From contig JANDJJ010000011.1 in NCBI GenBank assembly GCA_024330945.1, positions 1-38,801 of the forward strand: a stretch of DNA of 38,801 nt, given 5' to 3'. The stretch comes from Nitrospira sp. (GTDB lineage: Bacteria; Nitrospirota; Nitrospiria; Nitrospirales; Nitrospiraceae). Below the pieces are notes generated by a model. It was given only the letters and a program-made list of their open reading frames with translations. It did no database searches and was not told the origin of the DNA. Positions 1 to 8,160 of the stretch are shown piece after piece; the stretch's first letter is position 1; each line of letters starts with the position of its first letter. Made by a program: the position numbers and the translations under genes.

Positions 1-64
1 CCAGCCAGGCAACCAGCACCAGCAGAACACTGCGCGAGAGGTTGCCGCGAGTCCTCTCGACCAT
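1..64 (-). CDS. N-terminus of an exported or membrane protein, cut by the window edge
   Basis: On the minus strand an ATG at 64 opens a reading frame that runs off the left edge of the window. The visible residues are MVERTRGNLSRSVLLVLVAWL: a positive start followed by a hydrophobic run, as in a signal peptide or first membrane helix. A strong Shine-Dalgarno run (GGAGGAGGGCGG) lies seven bases upstream of the ATG. The gene begins about 80 bases after the fumC stop on the same strand, so it may be co-transcribed with fumC. The ORF track does not list it because it is truncated. Its function cannot be told from 21 residues. Confidence 0.6.
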   Translation of the reverse strand, partial: MVERTRGNLSRSVLLVLVAWL

Positions 65-146
65 GATTGCTCCGCCCTCCTCCGATGACTCCGCCTTCTT
101 CCCTCCCTTTGCCTTATTGATTTGGCGTCTCCCGATCTCGCACCAC

Positions 147-1586
147 TCACCCCCCCGCACTGCCGACCGGTCCGCCTGGCTCAGTCATACGCCAAGGATC
201 AAGCAATTCGGCCAGGCGAGCCTCTGATAGTACCTGTTGCTCCTGGGCCACGTCTCTGACCGTTCGCCCCGACCGATAGGCCTCTTTGGCCAACTGCGCC
301 GCGGCTTCGTAGCCAATTGCTGGCGCGAGCGCCGTGCACATGGCGAGACTCTGTTCAATGAAGCTTCGGCACCGCTCTTCATTGGCCTTAATACCTTCAA
401 TACACTTTGCGGCAAAATTGCGGGAAGCGGCAGCCAATAGCTCAATGGATTGCAGCAGATTATAGGCCATGACCGGCAGCATGACGATCAGTTCAAAATT
501 GCCAGCCTGCCCAGCAACCGTAATAGTTACATCATTGCCGATCACCTGCGCGCACACCATCGTGACGGATTCAGCGATGACGGGATTGACCTTCCCCGGC
601 ATAATAGAGGAACCTGGCTGGGTTTCGGGCAGAAAGATTTCTCCAATCCCACAGCGGGGGCCAGACCCCATCCAGCGAATATCATTGGCGATTTTCATGA
701 GACTCACAGCCACCGTCCGCAAGGCCCCACTGGCCTCGACAAGCGAATCCTGCGCCGACTGAGCTTCAAAATGATTGAGCGCCTCGCGGAACGGACAGCC
801 AGTTTCATGTGCAATGATCGCTAAGACCTTTGCCGGGAACTCCGGATGGCAATTGAGCCCGGTCCCGACAGCGGTACCGCCGAGGGCCACTTCGCTCAAC
901 GCCTCCTGCGCTCGCTTGACCCGTTCGATGCCCAGTTCGATCTGGCGAGCATAGCCGCCAAATTCCTGTCCTAATCGCACAGGAGTGGCGTCCTGCAGAT
1001 GGGTGCGGCCGATCTTGACGACCTTGTCGAACTCTACGGCTTTCTTTCGAAGCGCCTGGTGCAGACAACTCAACACCGGCAACAGGTGTCGGTGAATCGT
1101 CTCCGAGGCTGCGATATGAATAGCGGTCGGAATTACGTCGTTGCTCGACTGACCGAGATTCACATGGTCGTTGGGATGCACCAGTTTGCTGCCGCGGGCG
1201 CCGCCCAACAATTCGGTAGCGCGGTTGGAAATGACTTCGTTCACATTCATGTTAGTCGAGGTACCGGAACCGGTCTGGAAAATATCCACCGGGAATTCAC
1301 CATCCAGTTTGCCCTCTACCACTTCGGTAGCCGCTTGATAAACGGCGTCCGCGATCCTTTTGTCGAGCAGCCCCAGCGAAGAGTTCACCGTCGCCGCCGC
1401 CCGCTTAATCAACCCTAACGCTCGGATCATCGATCGGGGCATGCGCAACGAGCTGATAGGAAAATTTTCTACCGCGCGCGCCGTCTGCACCCCGTAGTAG
1501 GCGTCGGCCGGTACAGCCAATTCGCCCATCGTATCCCGCTCGATCCTCATGGCTTTCGTTTGCTCGACAGACCCACTGTTTTTCAT
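147..1586 (-). CDS. fumC: Class II fumarate hydratase (fumarase C)
   Basis: Fumarase interconverts fumarate and L-malate in the TCA cycle, in the cytoplasm, without an iron-sulfur cluster. The 479-residue length fits the homotetrameric class II family. Visible landmarks are GSGTSTNMNVNEVISNRA (about 106-123), HPNDHVN (137-143), GRTHLQDATP (about 193-202, bearing the family histidine) and the fumarate lyase signature GSSIMPGKVNP (325-335) on the catalytic serine loop. The HPNDHVNLGQSSND stretch differs from the HPNDDVNKSQSSND of E. coli FumC, and the ADAYYGVQT start recalls aspartases, so aspartate ammonia-lyase is the main alternative. The ATG at 1586 is preceded by GAAGGAG eight bases upstream. 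It lies downstream of the rlmI-like gene on the same strand with a 131-base gap that holds a possible promoter. Confidence 0.9.
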   Translation of the reverse strand: MKNSGSVEQTKAMRIERDTMGELAVPADAYYGVQTARAVENFPISSLRMPRSMIRALGLIKRAAATVNSSLGLLDKRIADAVYQAATEVVEGKLDGEFPVDIFQTGSGTSTNMNVNEVISNRATELLGGARGSKLVHPNDHVNLGQSSNDVIPTAIHIAASETIHRHLLPVLSCLHQALRKKAVEFDKVVKIGRTHLQDATPVRLGQEFGGYARQIELGIERVKRAQEALSEVALGGTAVGTGLNCHPEFPAKVLAIIAHETGCPFREALNHFEAQSAQDSLVEASGALRTVAVSLMKIANDIRWMGSGPRCGIGEIFLPETQPGSSIMPGKVNPVIAESVTMVCAQVIGNDVTITVAGQAGNFELIVMLPVMAYNLLQSIELLAAASRNFAAKCIEGIKANEERCRSFIEQSLAMCTALAPAIGYEAAAQLAKEAYRSGRTVRDVAQEQQVLSEARLAELLDPWRMTEPGGPVGSAGG

Positions 1587-1643
1587 GCTCGATGCTCCTT
1601 CATCTCGGTCATTGTTTCACGGCTCTTACCTCAGGCGGGCGCC

Positions 1644-1673
1644 ATCATAAACACGGACTTTGCTCCTACACAA
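1644..1673 (-). promoter_or_regulatory. Possible sigma-70 promoter of fumC
   Basis: On the minus strand, TTGTGT (1668-1673) is followed after 18 bases by TATGAT (1644-1649). The -10 matches five of six consensus bases; the -35 is poorer. It lies about 60 bases upstream of the fumC ATG. It is a weak call because fumC could also be read through from the upstream gene. Confidence 0.33.
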
Positions 1674-1717
1674 GGGCCAAGGTTGCTGCGGGATCCATCG
1701 GTTGCCGACCAAGCCGC

Positions 1718-2911
1718 CTAGAACACCTGCACAATGCAACACTTGAGATAGCGGGTCTCCGGCATCCCGGCCAACACCGGATGATCGGGCCCCTGTCCCC
1801 GCTGCTCAATGAGTCGAACCGACCGTCCCGCATCCCGCGCCGCCGATTGAATCGTTGTCCAGAACGCCTCTTCCGAAACCGGTTGTGAGCAAGAACTGGT
1901 AACTAAGAACCCTTCCGGCTTGAGCAGCTTGATTCCGAGACGATTGATGTCTTTGTAGGCGGCCAACGCATGGGTAAGCGCCTCTTTGCTCCGAGCGAAG
2001 GCCGGCGGATCGAGCATCACCAGATCATAGCGACGACCCGCCTTGACGAGGTTGCGCATTTCCTCGAAGGCGTCCGCCTTTCGATAGAGGCATCGTGACT
2101 CCATCTGATTCATGACCGCGTGCCGGCGCGCCATTGCCAACACCTCCTCGCCGACGTCGAGTCCTTCCACCGAGCGCGCTCCGGCCAACACCGCATGGAT
2201 GCCGAACGCGCCGGTATGGCAGAAGACGTCCAAAACCTCTCCGCCCTCGACCAGCTTCGCCGCCGCCAGCCGATTGCCGCGCTGATCGCAAAACCATCCG
2301 GTCTTCTGCCCCCGCTCGATGTTCACCAAAAATCTGGCTCGCCCCTCTTCGATTTCGACTTCCACCGGTCCTCCGCCGCGCAGGAATCGCCGTTCGAGAG
2401 GCAATCCCTCCAATCGTCGGCTTTTGGCATCGTTCCTGAGATAGACGGCCGCTACGCCTGTCTCCTGCATCAGGAGATCCGCCACCATGTCCTTTCGGCG
2501 ATCCATTCCGTACGACAGCGCTTGCATCACCAGCACATGATCGTAGCGATCCACAATCAAGCCCGGCAAACGATCCCCTTCACCAAAAATCAACCGGTAG
2601 GCATTGGTTTCCGTCACGACCCGCCATCGGAGACGAATCGCCTGGTTGATCCTGCTTCTCCAGAATGCCTCGTCGATGAGCTCATCCTCGAATGTCAACA
2701 GACGGACCGCGATCTTCGACGTGGGATTGAAAAAGCCGACGCCGTGCCGGCGGCCGTCCGGCCGGAGGACTTCGACCAGATCACCAGGGGCCGGCTGTCC
2801 CTTGACGTGACCGACGTGGCCCGTATAGACCCAGAGATGGCTGGAATCGTGTCTGCCCCATTGCCGATTGAGGGTGATCTGCGCCGTCACTGCGTCGGAG
2901 TCGATGGCCAT
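1718..2911 (-). CDS. rlmI: RlmI-like 23S rRNA (cytosine-C5)-methyltransferase
   Basis: This SAM-dependent RNA methyltransferase of the RlmI/COG1092 family would place m5C on 23S rRNA (C1962 in E. coli). The 397 residues match the family length (about 396). An N-terminal PUA-like segment comes first (HLWVYTGHVGHVKG, GDLVEVLRPDGRRHGVGFFNP). Then follow the central motif GQKTGWFCDQR, the Rossmann SAM-binding loop DVFCHTGAFGIHA, the catalytic-region motif DPPAFARSK, the serine-cysteine stretch TSSCSQP, and the family ending PETRYLKCC. The ATG at 2911 has AAGGAT about ten bases upstream. The gene is divergent from the keto acid decarboxylase, sharing a 145-base intergenic region. Family membership is clear; the exact target base is inferred from the family. 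Confidence 0.88.
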   Translation of the reverse strand: MAIDSDAVTAQITLNRQWGRHDSSHLWVYTGHVGHVKGQPAPGDLVEVLRPDGRRHGVGFFNPTSKIAVRLLTFEDELIDEAFWRSRINQAIRLRWRVVTETNAYRLIFGEGDRLPGLIVDRYDHVLVMQALSYGMDRRKDMVADLLMQETGVAAVYLRNDAKSRRLEGLPLERRFLRGGGPVEVEIEEGRARFLVNIERGQKTGWFCDQRGNRLAAAKLVEGGEVLDVFCHTGAFGIHAVLAGARSVEGLDVGEEVLAMARRHAVMNQMESRCLYRKADAFEEMRNLVKAGRRYDLVMLDPPAFARSKEALTHALAAYKDINRLGIKLLKPEGFLVTSSCSQPVSEEAFWTTIQSAARDAGRSVRLIEQRGQGPDHPVLAGMPETRYLKCCIVQVF

Positions 2912-3056
2912 GGGTCACTTATCCTTGGCTGGGCGAAAAAGATCAAGAGGCTTTGTGCTTCCATCATCAGCATAGATACGGACATGGCTTGACGCGCAAC
3001 CAACGGTATGGTTTCCTGAGGTCGATCAGACAGACCAAACCGGAGAGTGCAGCCAG

Positions 3057-4712
3057 ATGAACAACAAGGTGACGATCGGTTCCGCGGCGTTGGATCGGCT
3101 CTATCGACTCGGTGTCCGTCATATTTTCGGCATTCCCGGCGATTATGTCCTCTCGCTGTTTCAGCTCATCGAAGCATCCCCCATCAAACACATCGCCACG
3201 ACCCGAGAGGACTGCGCCGGCTTTGCGGCCGACGCCTATGCCCGGATCAACGGCATCGGCGCCGTCTGCGTCACCTACTGCGTCGGCGGCTTCAACACCG
3301 TCAACGCCATCGCCTGCGCCTACGCGGAACGTTCGCCGGTCGTGTTGCTGACCGGCTCACCCGGCCTTTCGGAGCGGACGCGCACTCCCTATCTCCACCA
3401 TATGGTCCGTGATTTCTCCACGCAGCGTGAAGTGTTCGAACGGATGACGGTGGCCGCCGTCACGCTCGATGATCCGCTCACCGCGGAACGGGAGATGGAC
3501 CGAGCCTTCGCCGCGCTCCTCCGCTATCGCCGGCCTATCTACCTGGAAATCCCCCGCGACATGGTTCACACACCCTTGCCCGATACGATGAAGCCGATCT
3601 GTATCGAGGATGAGCCAAGCGATCCCGCTGCCTTGGAAGAAGCCATCGGCGAAGTTCGCTCCATGTTGGCCCAGGCTAAAAAACCGGCCATGTTGGTGGG
3701 GGCGGAGGTCGGCCGATTCGGCTTGCAAGACGATCTCGCCAAACTGGTGGAGCGGATGAACGTTCCGATCGCATCGACCCTGTTGGGGAAATCCGTCATT
3801 CGCGAAGACCACCCGCTCTATGTCGGTGTCTATGGAGGACTCATCGGACAGGAGGAGGTCCAGCAATTTATCAATGAGTCCGACTGCCTCTTGATCCTCG
3901 GTTCGATTCTTTCCGACGTCGAAGACCTCGACCCGCGATCACCTCTGTTTTCGGAAGGCCGGACGGTCCATGCCACCGCAGATCGCGTGGCGATCAAACA
4001 TCATCGTTTTGACTCCATCAAGTTCCAGGATTTTGTGCGAGCTCTTGTGCAAGCTCCCCTCCCCGTCTTCCCATTGCGGAAGCCGCCGGCTCCGGCCCCC
4101 ATTTCACCGGTTCGGCTTTCGCCCGACTCTCCGATCACTCTCACCGGACTGTTCCGACACCTCGATACCGTCTTGACGGACAAGATCGTCGTGATCGCCG
4201 ACGTGGGGGAATCGCTGTTCGCCGCGGCAGACCTCCATGTGCGTCATCGCTTCGAGTTTCTCTCTCCCGCCTATTACACCTCGATGGGATTCGCCGTGCC
4301 GGCGGCTCTCGGCGCCTCGTTCGCCGATCCGACGCTTCGTCCCCTTGTGCTGGTGGGAGACGGGGCGTTCCAAATGACCGGAACGGAGCTAGCCAGTTGC
4401 GTCCGATACGGGCTGGCCCCCATCGTCATTGTCCTGAACAACCGCGGCTATTCGACGGAGCGGGAAATCCTGGAAGGGCCGTTCAACGACCTGCATGAAT
4501 GGCGCTACGACAAGATATTCGACCTGGTGGGAAGCGGCGTGGGGTCCCGCGTCGAGACACAACGCGAATTCGAAGAACGTCTGGCCTCGGCCTTTGCGGA
4601 CCGGAGCCGCCCACACCTGTTGAATGTGCGGCTCAGTCCGGACGACCGCTCACCCGGCATGGTGCGGCTCGCCCGCCGTCTCGGCAAAAAACTTTCGACG
4701 GACAAACCCTGA
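3057..4712 (+). CDS. Thiamine pyrophosphate-dependent 2-keto acid decarboxylase (pyruvate/indolepyruvate decarboxylase family)
   Basis: This is a full-length (551 aa) three-domain TPP enzyme that would non-oxidatively decarboxylate a 2-keto acid to an aldehyde in the cytosol. The catalytic set of the PDC/IPDC branch is present: GDY at 28-30, Glu51 in TREDCAGF, and the His114-His115 pair in YLHHMVRDF. That His-His pair separates decarboxylases from acetolactate synthases. The C-terminal TPP/Mg motif GDGAFQMT begins near residue 434, with NNRGYSTER after it including the late catalytic Glu. The ATG is preceded by GGAGAG nine bases upstream. It stands alone on the plus strand and converges on the PIN gene. 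The substrate (pyruvate, indolepyruvate, branched-chain or phenylpyruvate) cannot be read from sequence. Confidence 0.82.
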   Translation: MNNKVTIGSAALDRLYRLGVRHIFGIPGDYVLSLFQLIEASPIKHIATTREDCAGFAADAYARINGIGAVCVTYCVGGFNTVNAIACAYAERSPVVLLTGSPGLSERTRTPYLHHMVRDFSTQREVFERMTVAAVTLDDPLTAEREMDRAFAALLRYRRPIYLEIPRDMVHTPLPDTMKPICIEDEPSDPAALEEAIGEVRSMLAQAKKPAMLVGAEVGRFGLQDDLAKLVERMNVPIASTLLGKSVIREDHPLYVGVYGGLIGQEEVQQFINESDCLLILGSILSDVEDLDPRSPLFSEGRTVHATADRVAIKHHRFDSIKFQDFVRALVQAPLPVFPLRKPPAPAPISPVRLSPDSPITLTGLFRHLDTVLTDKIVVIADVGESLFAAADLHVRHRFEFLSPAYYTSMGFAVPAALGASFADPTLRPLVLVGDGAFQMTGTELASCVRYGLAPIVIVLNNRGYSTEREILEGPFNDLHEWRYDKIFDLVGSGVGSRVETQREFEERLASAFADRSRPHLLNVRLSPDDRSPGMVRLARRLGKKLSTDKP

Positions 4713-4738
4713 CCGTCATGATTCTCGGACGGCCGCCG

Positions 4739-5182
4739 TCAGTCCTCTTCCGGGTTGATGATGTGCAACCCCGCCGTCTTTGCGGCGACCAGCAACTGGG
4801 CATCGGCGCTCACCACGGTCAATCGGAGCGGCTTCAGTTCCAACGCCAGCGCCAGATGCATCACCTGCGGCGAGCGCAAAAACGGATATTCCAACGCCAA
4901 CTCCTTGGTCGAGAGATACGTCGTGACGGTCGGGACGATGAAGTGAAACAACCCCTGTTTCGACTCAATCTCAAACTTGTAGAGCACCGAGTAGCAGTCG
5001 TCCCTGGTGATTTTTCCTTCCTGAGCGCGCGTGGTCATGGCGGTGTAGAAATCCGTCACAGACCAAGGCGGAAGAACGGCGACCTTTCCCCGCTTGACCA
5101 GCAGTTTATTGACGATCCTGGTCCCCCGTTCCATGCTGTATCGTTTCACCAACGCTGTCGAGTCGAAGTAATAGTACGGCAT
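4739..5182 (-). CDS. PIN-domain protein, VapC-like toxin candidate with altered active site
   Basis: The 147 residues make one PIN domain, a fold used by single-strand RNases including VapC toxins. The start YYYFDSTALVKRY carries the first metal-binding Asp (D7), with Glu18 following. The end LTVVSADAQLLVAAKTAGL carries the last Asp (D127). Two canonical positions look changed: the usual Glu after strand 2 appears as Asp44 (SVTDFYTAM), and the usual Asp before HLA appears as Gln106 (RSPQVMHLALA, where relatives have D-A-L-H-L-A). This is an alignment by eye. The gene starts four bases after the stop of a small upstream gene and has AGGGGAGGG as its ribosome site, the usual toxin-antitoxin layout. 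It could be an active RNase with relaxed metal binding or a non-catalytic PIN protein. Confidence 0.78.
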   Translation of the reverse strand: MPYYYFDSTALVKRYSMERGTRIVNKLLVKRGKVAVLPPWSVTDFYTAMTTRAQEGKITRDDCYSVLYKFEIESKQGLFHFIVPTVTTYLSTKELALEYPFLRSPQVMHLALALELKPLRLTVVSADAQLLVAAKTAGLHIINPEED

Positions 5183-5186
5183 CCGC

Positions 5187-5456
5187 TTACACCCTCCCCT
5201 TTAGGATGATTTCCGCCAACGGCCCCGGGAGTTTGGAGAGACGGTCTTGCAACTCGTCCAGCGGCAACTCCTCGTAACCTTCCTTCCGTAAGGTCACGGC
5301 AAGATTGCCCTGGTTGAACGACTCGGTGTCTTTTCGTAACCGCTCGTTCAACCGTTGTTTGGCCAAACGACTTGAAATTTTCGGGCCCGTTTTGGTCAAC
5401 CCTCTGCCCCGACTCCGCGGAGCCTTGCTTATCGGCGTTTTTCCGATCGTGCTCAC
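5187..5456 (-). CDS. Small basic protein upstream of the PIN gene, antitoxin candidate
   Basis: The protein is unrecognised. It has a basic, Ser/Thr/Gly-rich first half (SKAPRSRGRGLTKTGPK, then a KQRLNERLRKD helix) and an acidic second half (EGYEELPLDELQDRLSKLPG). That split suits a nucleic-acid-binding N-terminus with a partner-binding C-terminus, but no RHH, AbrB, PHD or HTH pattern is evident. The ORF track starts it at 5477. The GTG at 5456 is preferred because GAGGAGGT lies at ideal spacing before it, giving 89 residues. It ends four bases before the PIN start, so the two are almost surely co-translated. It begins 35 bases after the stop of the lipoprotein operon, so it may be read from that transcript. 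The antitoxin role is inferred from position only. Confidence 0.6.
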   Translation of the reverse strand: MSTIGKTPISKAPRSRGRGLTKTGPKISSRLAKQRLNERLRKDTESFNQGNLAVTLRKEGYEELPLDELQDRLSKLPGPLAEIILKGRV

Positions 5457-5491
5457 CGTGTCACACCTCCTCGTCATTGGTCGATAAATCG

Positions 5492-6643
5492 TTATGGCAT
5501 CATCTCCTTGAACGACTCATCTCTCGGGCAACCAGCCGACCTTTTCTCCGGCGTCGGCAATTCGGCTTCCCCGAAAATAGACGATGCAATCAGGACCGCC
5601 ACTTCCGACGACAGGTGTTGCTGCATGTCCCGCAAAGCCCTGGTCGTCGCCTCCCGCTCCGTGAGATGTCCCTCTTTTCCGCCTCGTGAAACAACGCCCA
5701 GAACACGGCCGCTCCCTGTGTCCACCACTTCGACGTCGCCGCACCAGCGAACGTACTTGAAATAAGGGTCGTGGACCTCAACGGGCAAGAGCCGGGTGAC
5801 GCCTCGCACCGTCAACGCCGCATCCATGCCTTCACCGCCCTCCGCCGTCACGGTGATCCCCTCTCGGATCAATCCTTCCATCAAGGCTTGTTGGGCGACT
5901 TCGGCATGGTCGCCGACGATGCGCACCGCCACCACCAGGTCAGTGGAAAGAAATCGCGCCAGCTCCTTGGATACGTCGTTCACATCGTATGGAGAGGCCT
6001 CGCCTCGCCCGCTCGGACGAACGACGCGCAGGTCGGCGTTATACACCTCCCGTAACGCCAAATTTCTGGCCGCCTTCCGCAAGTTGCGAACCGTGATCAC
6101 CTTGTCAGAGGTACGCCGCGATTCCCCGATATCCAACTCGATCATCCTGTCCAGCGCCGACAACCGATCCAACAGCGACGCCTCCGCTTGAGCGCGGTTC
6201 AGCACGGCCAACGCATAGTACACGTCACGAGCCTGGTCATACCACGTCTCCATGATTCTGACATTCTCGAGCACCTTGGTGGTTGAAATGTTCGTCACGG
6301 TCTCCAGCGCGAGTCTCCGCTCCTCAGTCGTCGCACCTCGTCTTTCAACCAGAAAATAGGATTCCCAATCCTTCGCGCGCGCATCCACTTCCGCCTTGAA
6401 AATCCGCGCCACGGCCGCATATGCCTGATCGGCCGCGCCTTGCCGATTGTCGGCCTGTCCCACACCGGTCAGATACTCAACCGGAGGATACTTGCGATTG
6501 ACGTCGTCGATCCAGGTCGGCCCGGCCTGTCCACCGATCCATGCGCAACCAGGCCAGGACGGCCCGATCAGCCCAATGCAGCTCGCCGTGAGAACAGATC
6601 GTAGAACAGATCGACGCAGCTTGATTCGGCAGGGGAGCATCAT
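5492..6643 (-). CDS. LPP20-like exported protein, fourth gene of the lipoprotein operon
   Basis: The 383-residue product begins MMLPCRIKLRRSVLRSVLTASCIGL and has a hydrophobic leader ending at WPGCAW, a possible lipobox. Then comes an LPP20-type segment (WIDDVNRKYPPVEYLTGVGQADN, followed by an Ala-rich helix, ending ARDVYYALAVLNRAQAEASL). A longer C-terminal region may be a second domain of the type found in outer-membrane-assembly lipoproteins (FLSTDLVVAVRIVGDHAEV). The ORF track start at 6772 lies well inside the upstream gene. The ATG at 6643 overlaps that gene's TGA as ATGA, so translational coupling sets the start. It is probably a periplasmic, membrane-anchored envelope protein; the biochemical role is unknown. 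Confidence 0.72.
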   Translation of the reverse strand: MMLPCRIKLRRSVLRSVLTASCIGLIGPSWPGCAWIGGQAGPTWIDDVNRKYPPVEYLTGVGQADNRQGAADQAYAAVARIFKAEVDARAKDWESYFLVERRGATTEERRLALETVTNISTTKVLENVRIMETWYDQARDVYYALAVLNRAQAEASLLDRLSALDRMIELDIGESRRTSDKVITVRNLRKAARNLALREVYNADLRVVRPSGRGEASPYDVNDVSKELARFLSTDLVVAVRIVGDHAEVAQQALMEGLIREGITVTAEGGEGMDAALTVRGVTRLLPVEVHDPYFKYVRWCGDVEVVDTGSGRVLGVVSRGGKEGHLTEREATTRALRDMQQHLSSEVAVLIASSIFGEAELPTPEKRSAGCPRDESFKEMMP

Positions 6644-8148
6644 TGCACCACGCGCCGAATGAGAAACATCGTTTGACCTTGGGAAAGATGAAAAGATGAT
6701 TCCTTCACCCCGACGGCGACGACTCCGCTCGAAGGATGAACGGTCGCCCGATATCGACCCGCAGGCACCCACACCCGCGCCACATGGATTTCATCCGGCA
6801 AGGTCCGCCAACTCCGTTTATCAGCTTCTTCGGAGGCCACGGCCAGCCCCTTGGCCAACAGGCTCACCAGCAATCCCACCCAAGGCGCGGCATCTCTCCC
6901 CACAGCCTGTTGGGAACCGATGACCGCCCCTTCCGCCATAGAAAACTTCGCGGCGGCCCGAGCCACGGCCTTCACAGTCATGACCGGCAGACGCTCCGCG
7001 AGAGTCTTCTCCGCCAATGCCGTCAGATCGTGAACCCGTTCCGACCGAATGGCATAGGAGACGCCTTGCTCATCGGTCAACGTTACGGTCTCAAACGGAA
7101 TCCTGGTCTTTTGTCGAACCATGCGGGGAAGCGCGACTCTCACCACCCGCCCGCTGAGTCCGTAGAGAACGCCGTCCATCACCCGATTCCGGCTTCCAAA
7201 CGAAGGGGAGAATCCGCGATTCAACAACACCAACTGCAAGGCGTCCAGACCGACCGGAAGATCCAGATACAGATCCTCTTTCCTCGGGGCGCGCCCATTA
7301 TAGCTGATCATGACAACTTGGGCGAGCTGTTGGCGGGCCGACGCGGACAACCATTCAACGTCGGGATATTTGCTCCGATACCGATCCACCTCGTCCGCAA
7401 GTCCGAGAGCTTCGGCGGATGACAACAAATCGGCGCGCAACGACGGAGGACAGGCCACCTGGGACCAGCCGCGCATCGCTTCATAGGCCTCGCAGGCATT
7501 GCGATAGGCGATGAACGCGTTGTTCAGATCACCAGCCGCCTCATACAACATGCCGCTCAGATAGCGCGCAAAGCCGTCGTCTCCATAGCCGCTCTTCCCC
7601 TTGCCTTTGCCCTCGAGCCTGTCGCTCAGCACGTTGAGACGATGATCGATGCGCCTGGCTTCCACTAACGCTCCCGCAACGTCGTTCTGCGCGGCGTAGT
7701 TGAGGGCCTTCACAATGTTGATCATGACGTGCTCATAGGGATCTCCTTCGTACGGCAACGCATTGTCGTTCGTCAGAAACGCCAGCGTTTCGGATCGAAC
7801 GGTCCTGGTGTAGAGCTGCTCCACGATCTCTTCGGCCTGCTCAAGCGCTTCATTGCTTTGCGCGTAGTCTCCCGCCACATGCAGCATCATGCCTCGATCC
7901 ATCAAGTACAAGAGACGGCTCTTCGATCCATACTCCGATTCAGCCCGTTCGACGATGGAAGCGGCCTGTACGGGGTCACCCGCAAGCAGACTTTGCTCAA
8001 TGAGGGCGTAGCGGTTGGTGGACGTACAGCCGGCGAGAAAACCGATGATGGCTATGACAAGAGGGAGGAAACCGTTTGCGAGGGGACCGCTTGATCGGCG
8101 TCGTGTGAAACCGCGGCGGCTGAAGCCCAGGAGGAGAAGGGATTTCAA
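6640..8148 (-). CDS. TPR-type lipoprotein (COG3014-like)
   Basis: The 502-residue protein has a long hydrophobic leader and a clear lipobox, IIGFLAGC. The next 200 residues are helical repeats resembling tetratricopeptides (RLLYLMDRGMMLHVAGDYAQSNEALEQAEEIVEQL; LNNAFIAYRNACEAYEAM). The motif ALPYEGDPYEHVMINIVKALNY is typical of the COG3014 family as I know it. The C-terminal half (FGSRNRVMDGVLYGLSGRVVRVALP and beyond) looks like a beta-rich domain. The start is TTG at 8148, the only sensible in-frame start before the leader, with a modest AGGT upstream. It lies 12 bases after the LpoB-like gene and overlaps the next gene by ATGA. A scaffold role in the periplasm is inferred. Confidence 0.75.
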   Translation of the reverse strand: MKSLLLLGFSRRGFTRRRSSGPLANGFLPLVIAIIGFLAGCTSTNRYALIEQSLLAGDPVQAASIVERAESEYGSKSRLLYLMDRGMMLHVAGDYAQSNEALEQAEEIVEQLYTRTVRSETLAFLTNDNALPYEGDPYEHVMINIVKALNYAAQNDVAGALVEARRIDHRLNVLSDRLEGKGKGKSGYGDDGFARYLSGMLYEAAGDLNNAFIAYRNACEAYEAMRGWSQVACPPSLRADLLSSAEALGLADEVDRYRSKYPDVEWLSASARQQLAQVVMISYNGRAPRKEDLYLDLPVGLDALQLVLLNRGFSPSFGSRNRVMDGVLYGLSGRVVRVALPRMVRQKTRIPFETVTLTDEQGVSYAIRSERVHDLTALAEKTLAERLPVMTVKAVARAAAKFSMAEGAVIGSQQAVGRDAAPWVGLLVSLLAKGLAVASEEADKRSWRTLPDEIHVARVWVPAGRYRATVHPSSGVVAVGVKESSFHLSQGQTMFLIRRVVQ

Positions 8149-8160
8149 CTCTCGGACCTG

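Noticed and set aside
2989-3018. TTGACG...TATGGT as a promoter of the decarboxylase gene
   Set aside because: The spacing is only about 12 bases, too short for a sigma-70 promoter.
4728-4740. GACGG-ccg-CCGTC hairpin between the convergent decarboxylase and PIN genes, as a terminator
   Set aside because: Five-base stem with no T-run on either strand; too weak to call.
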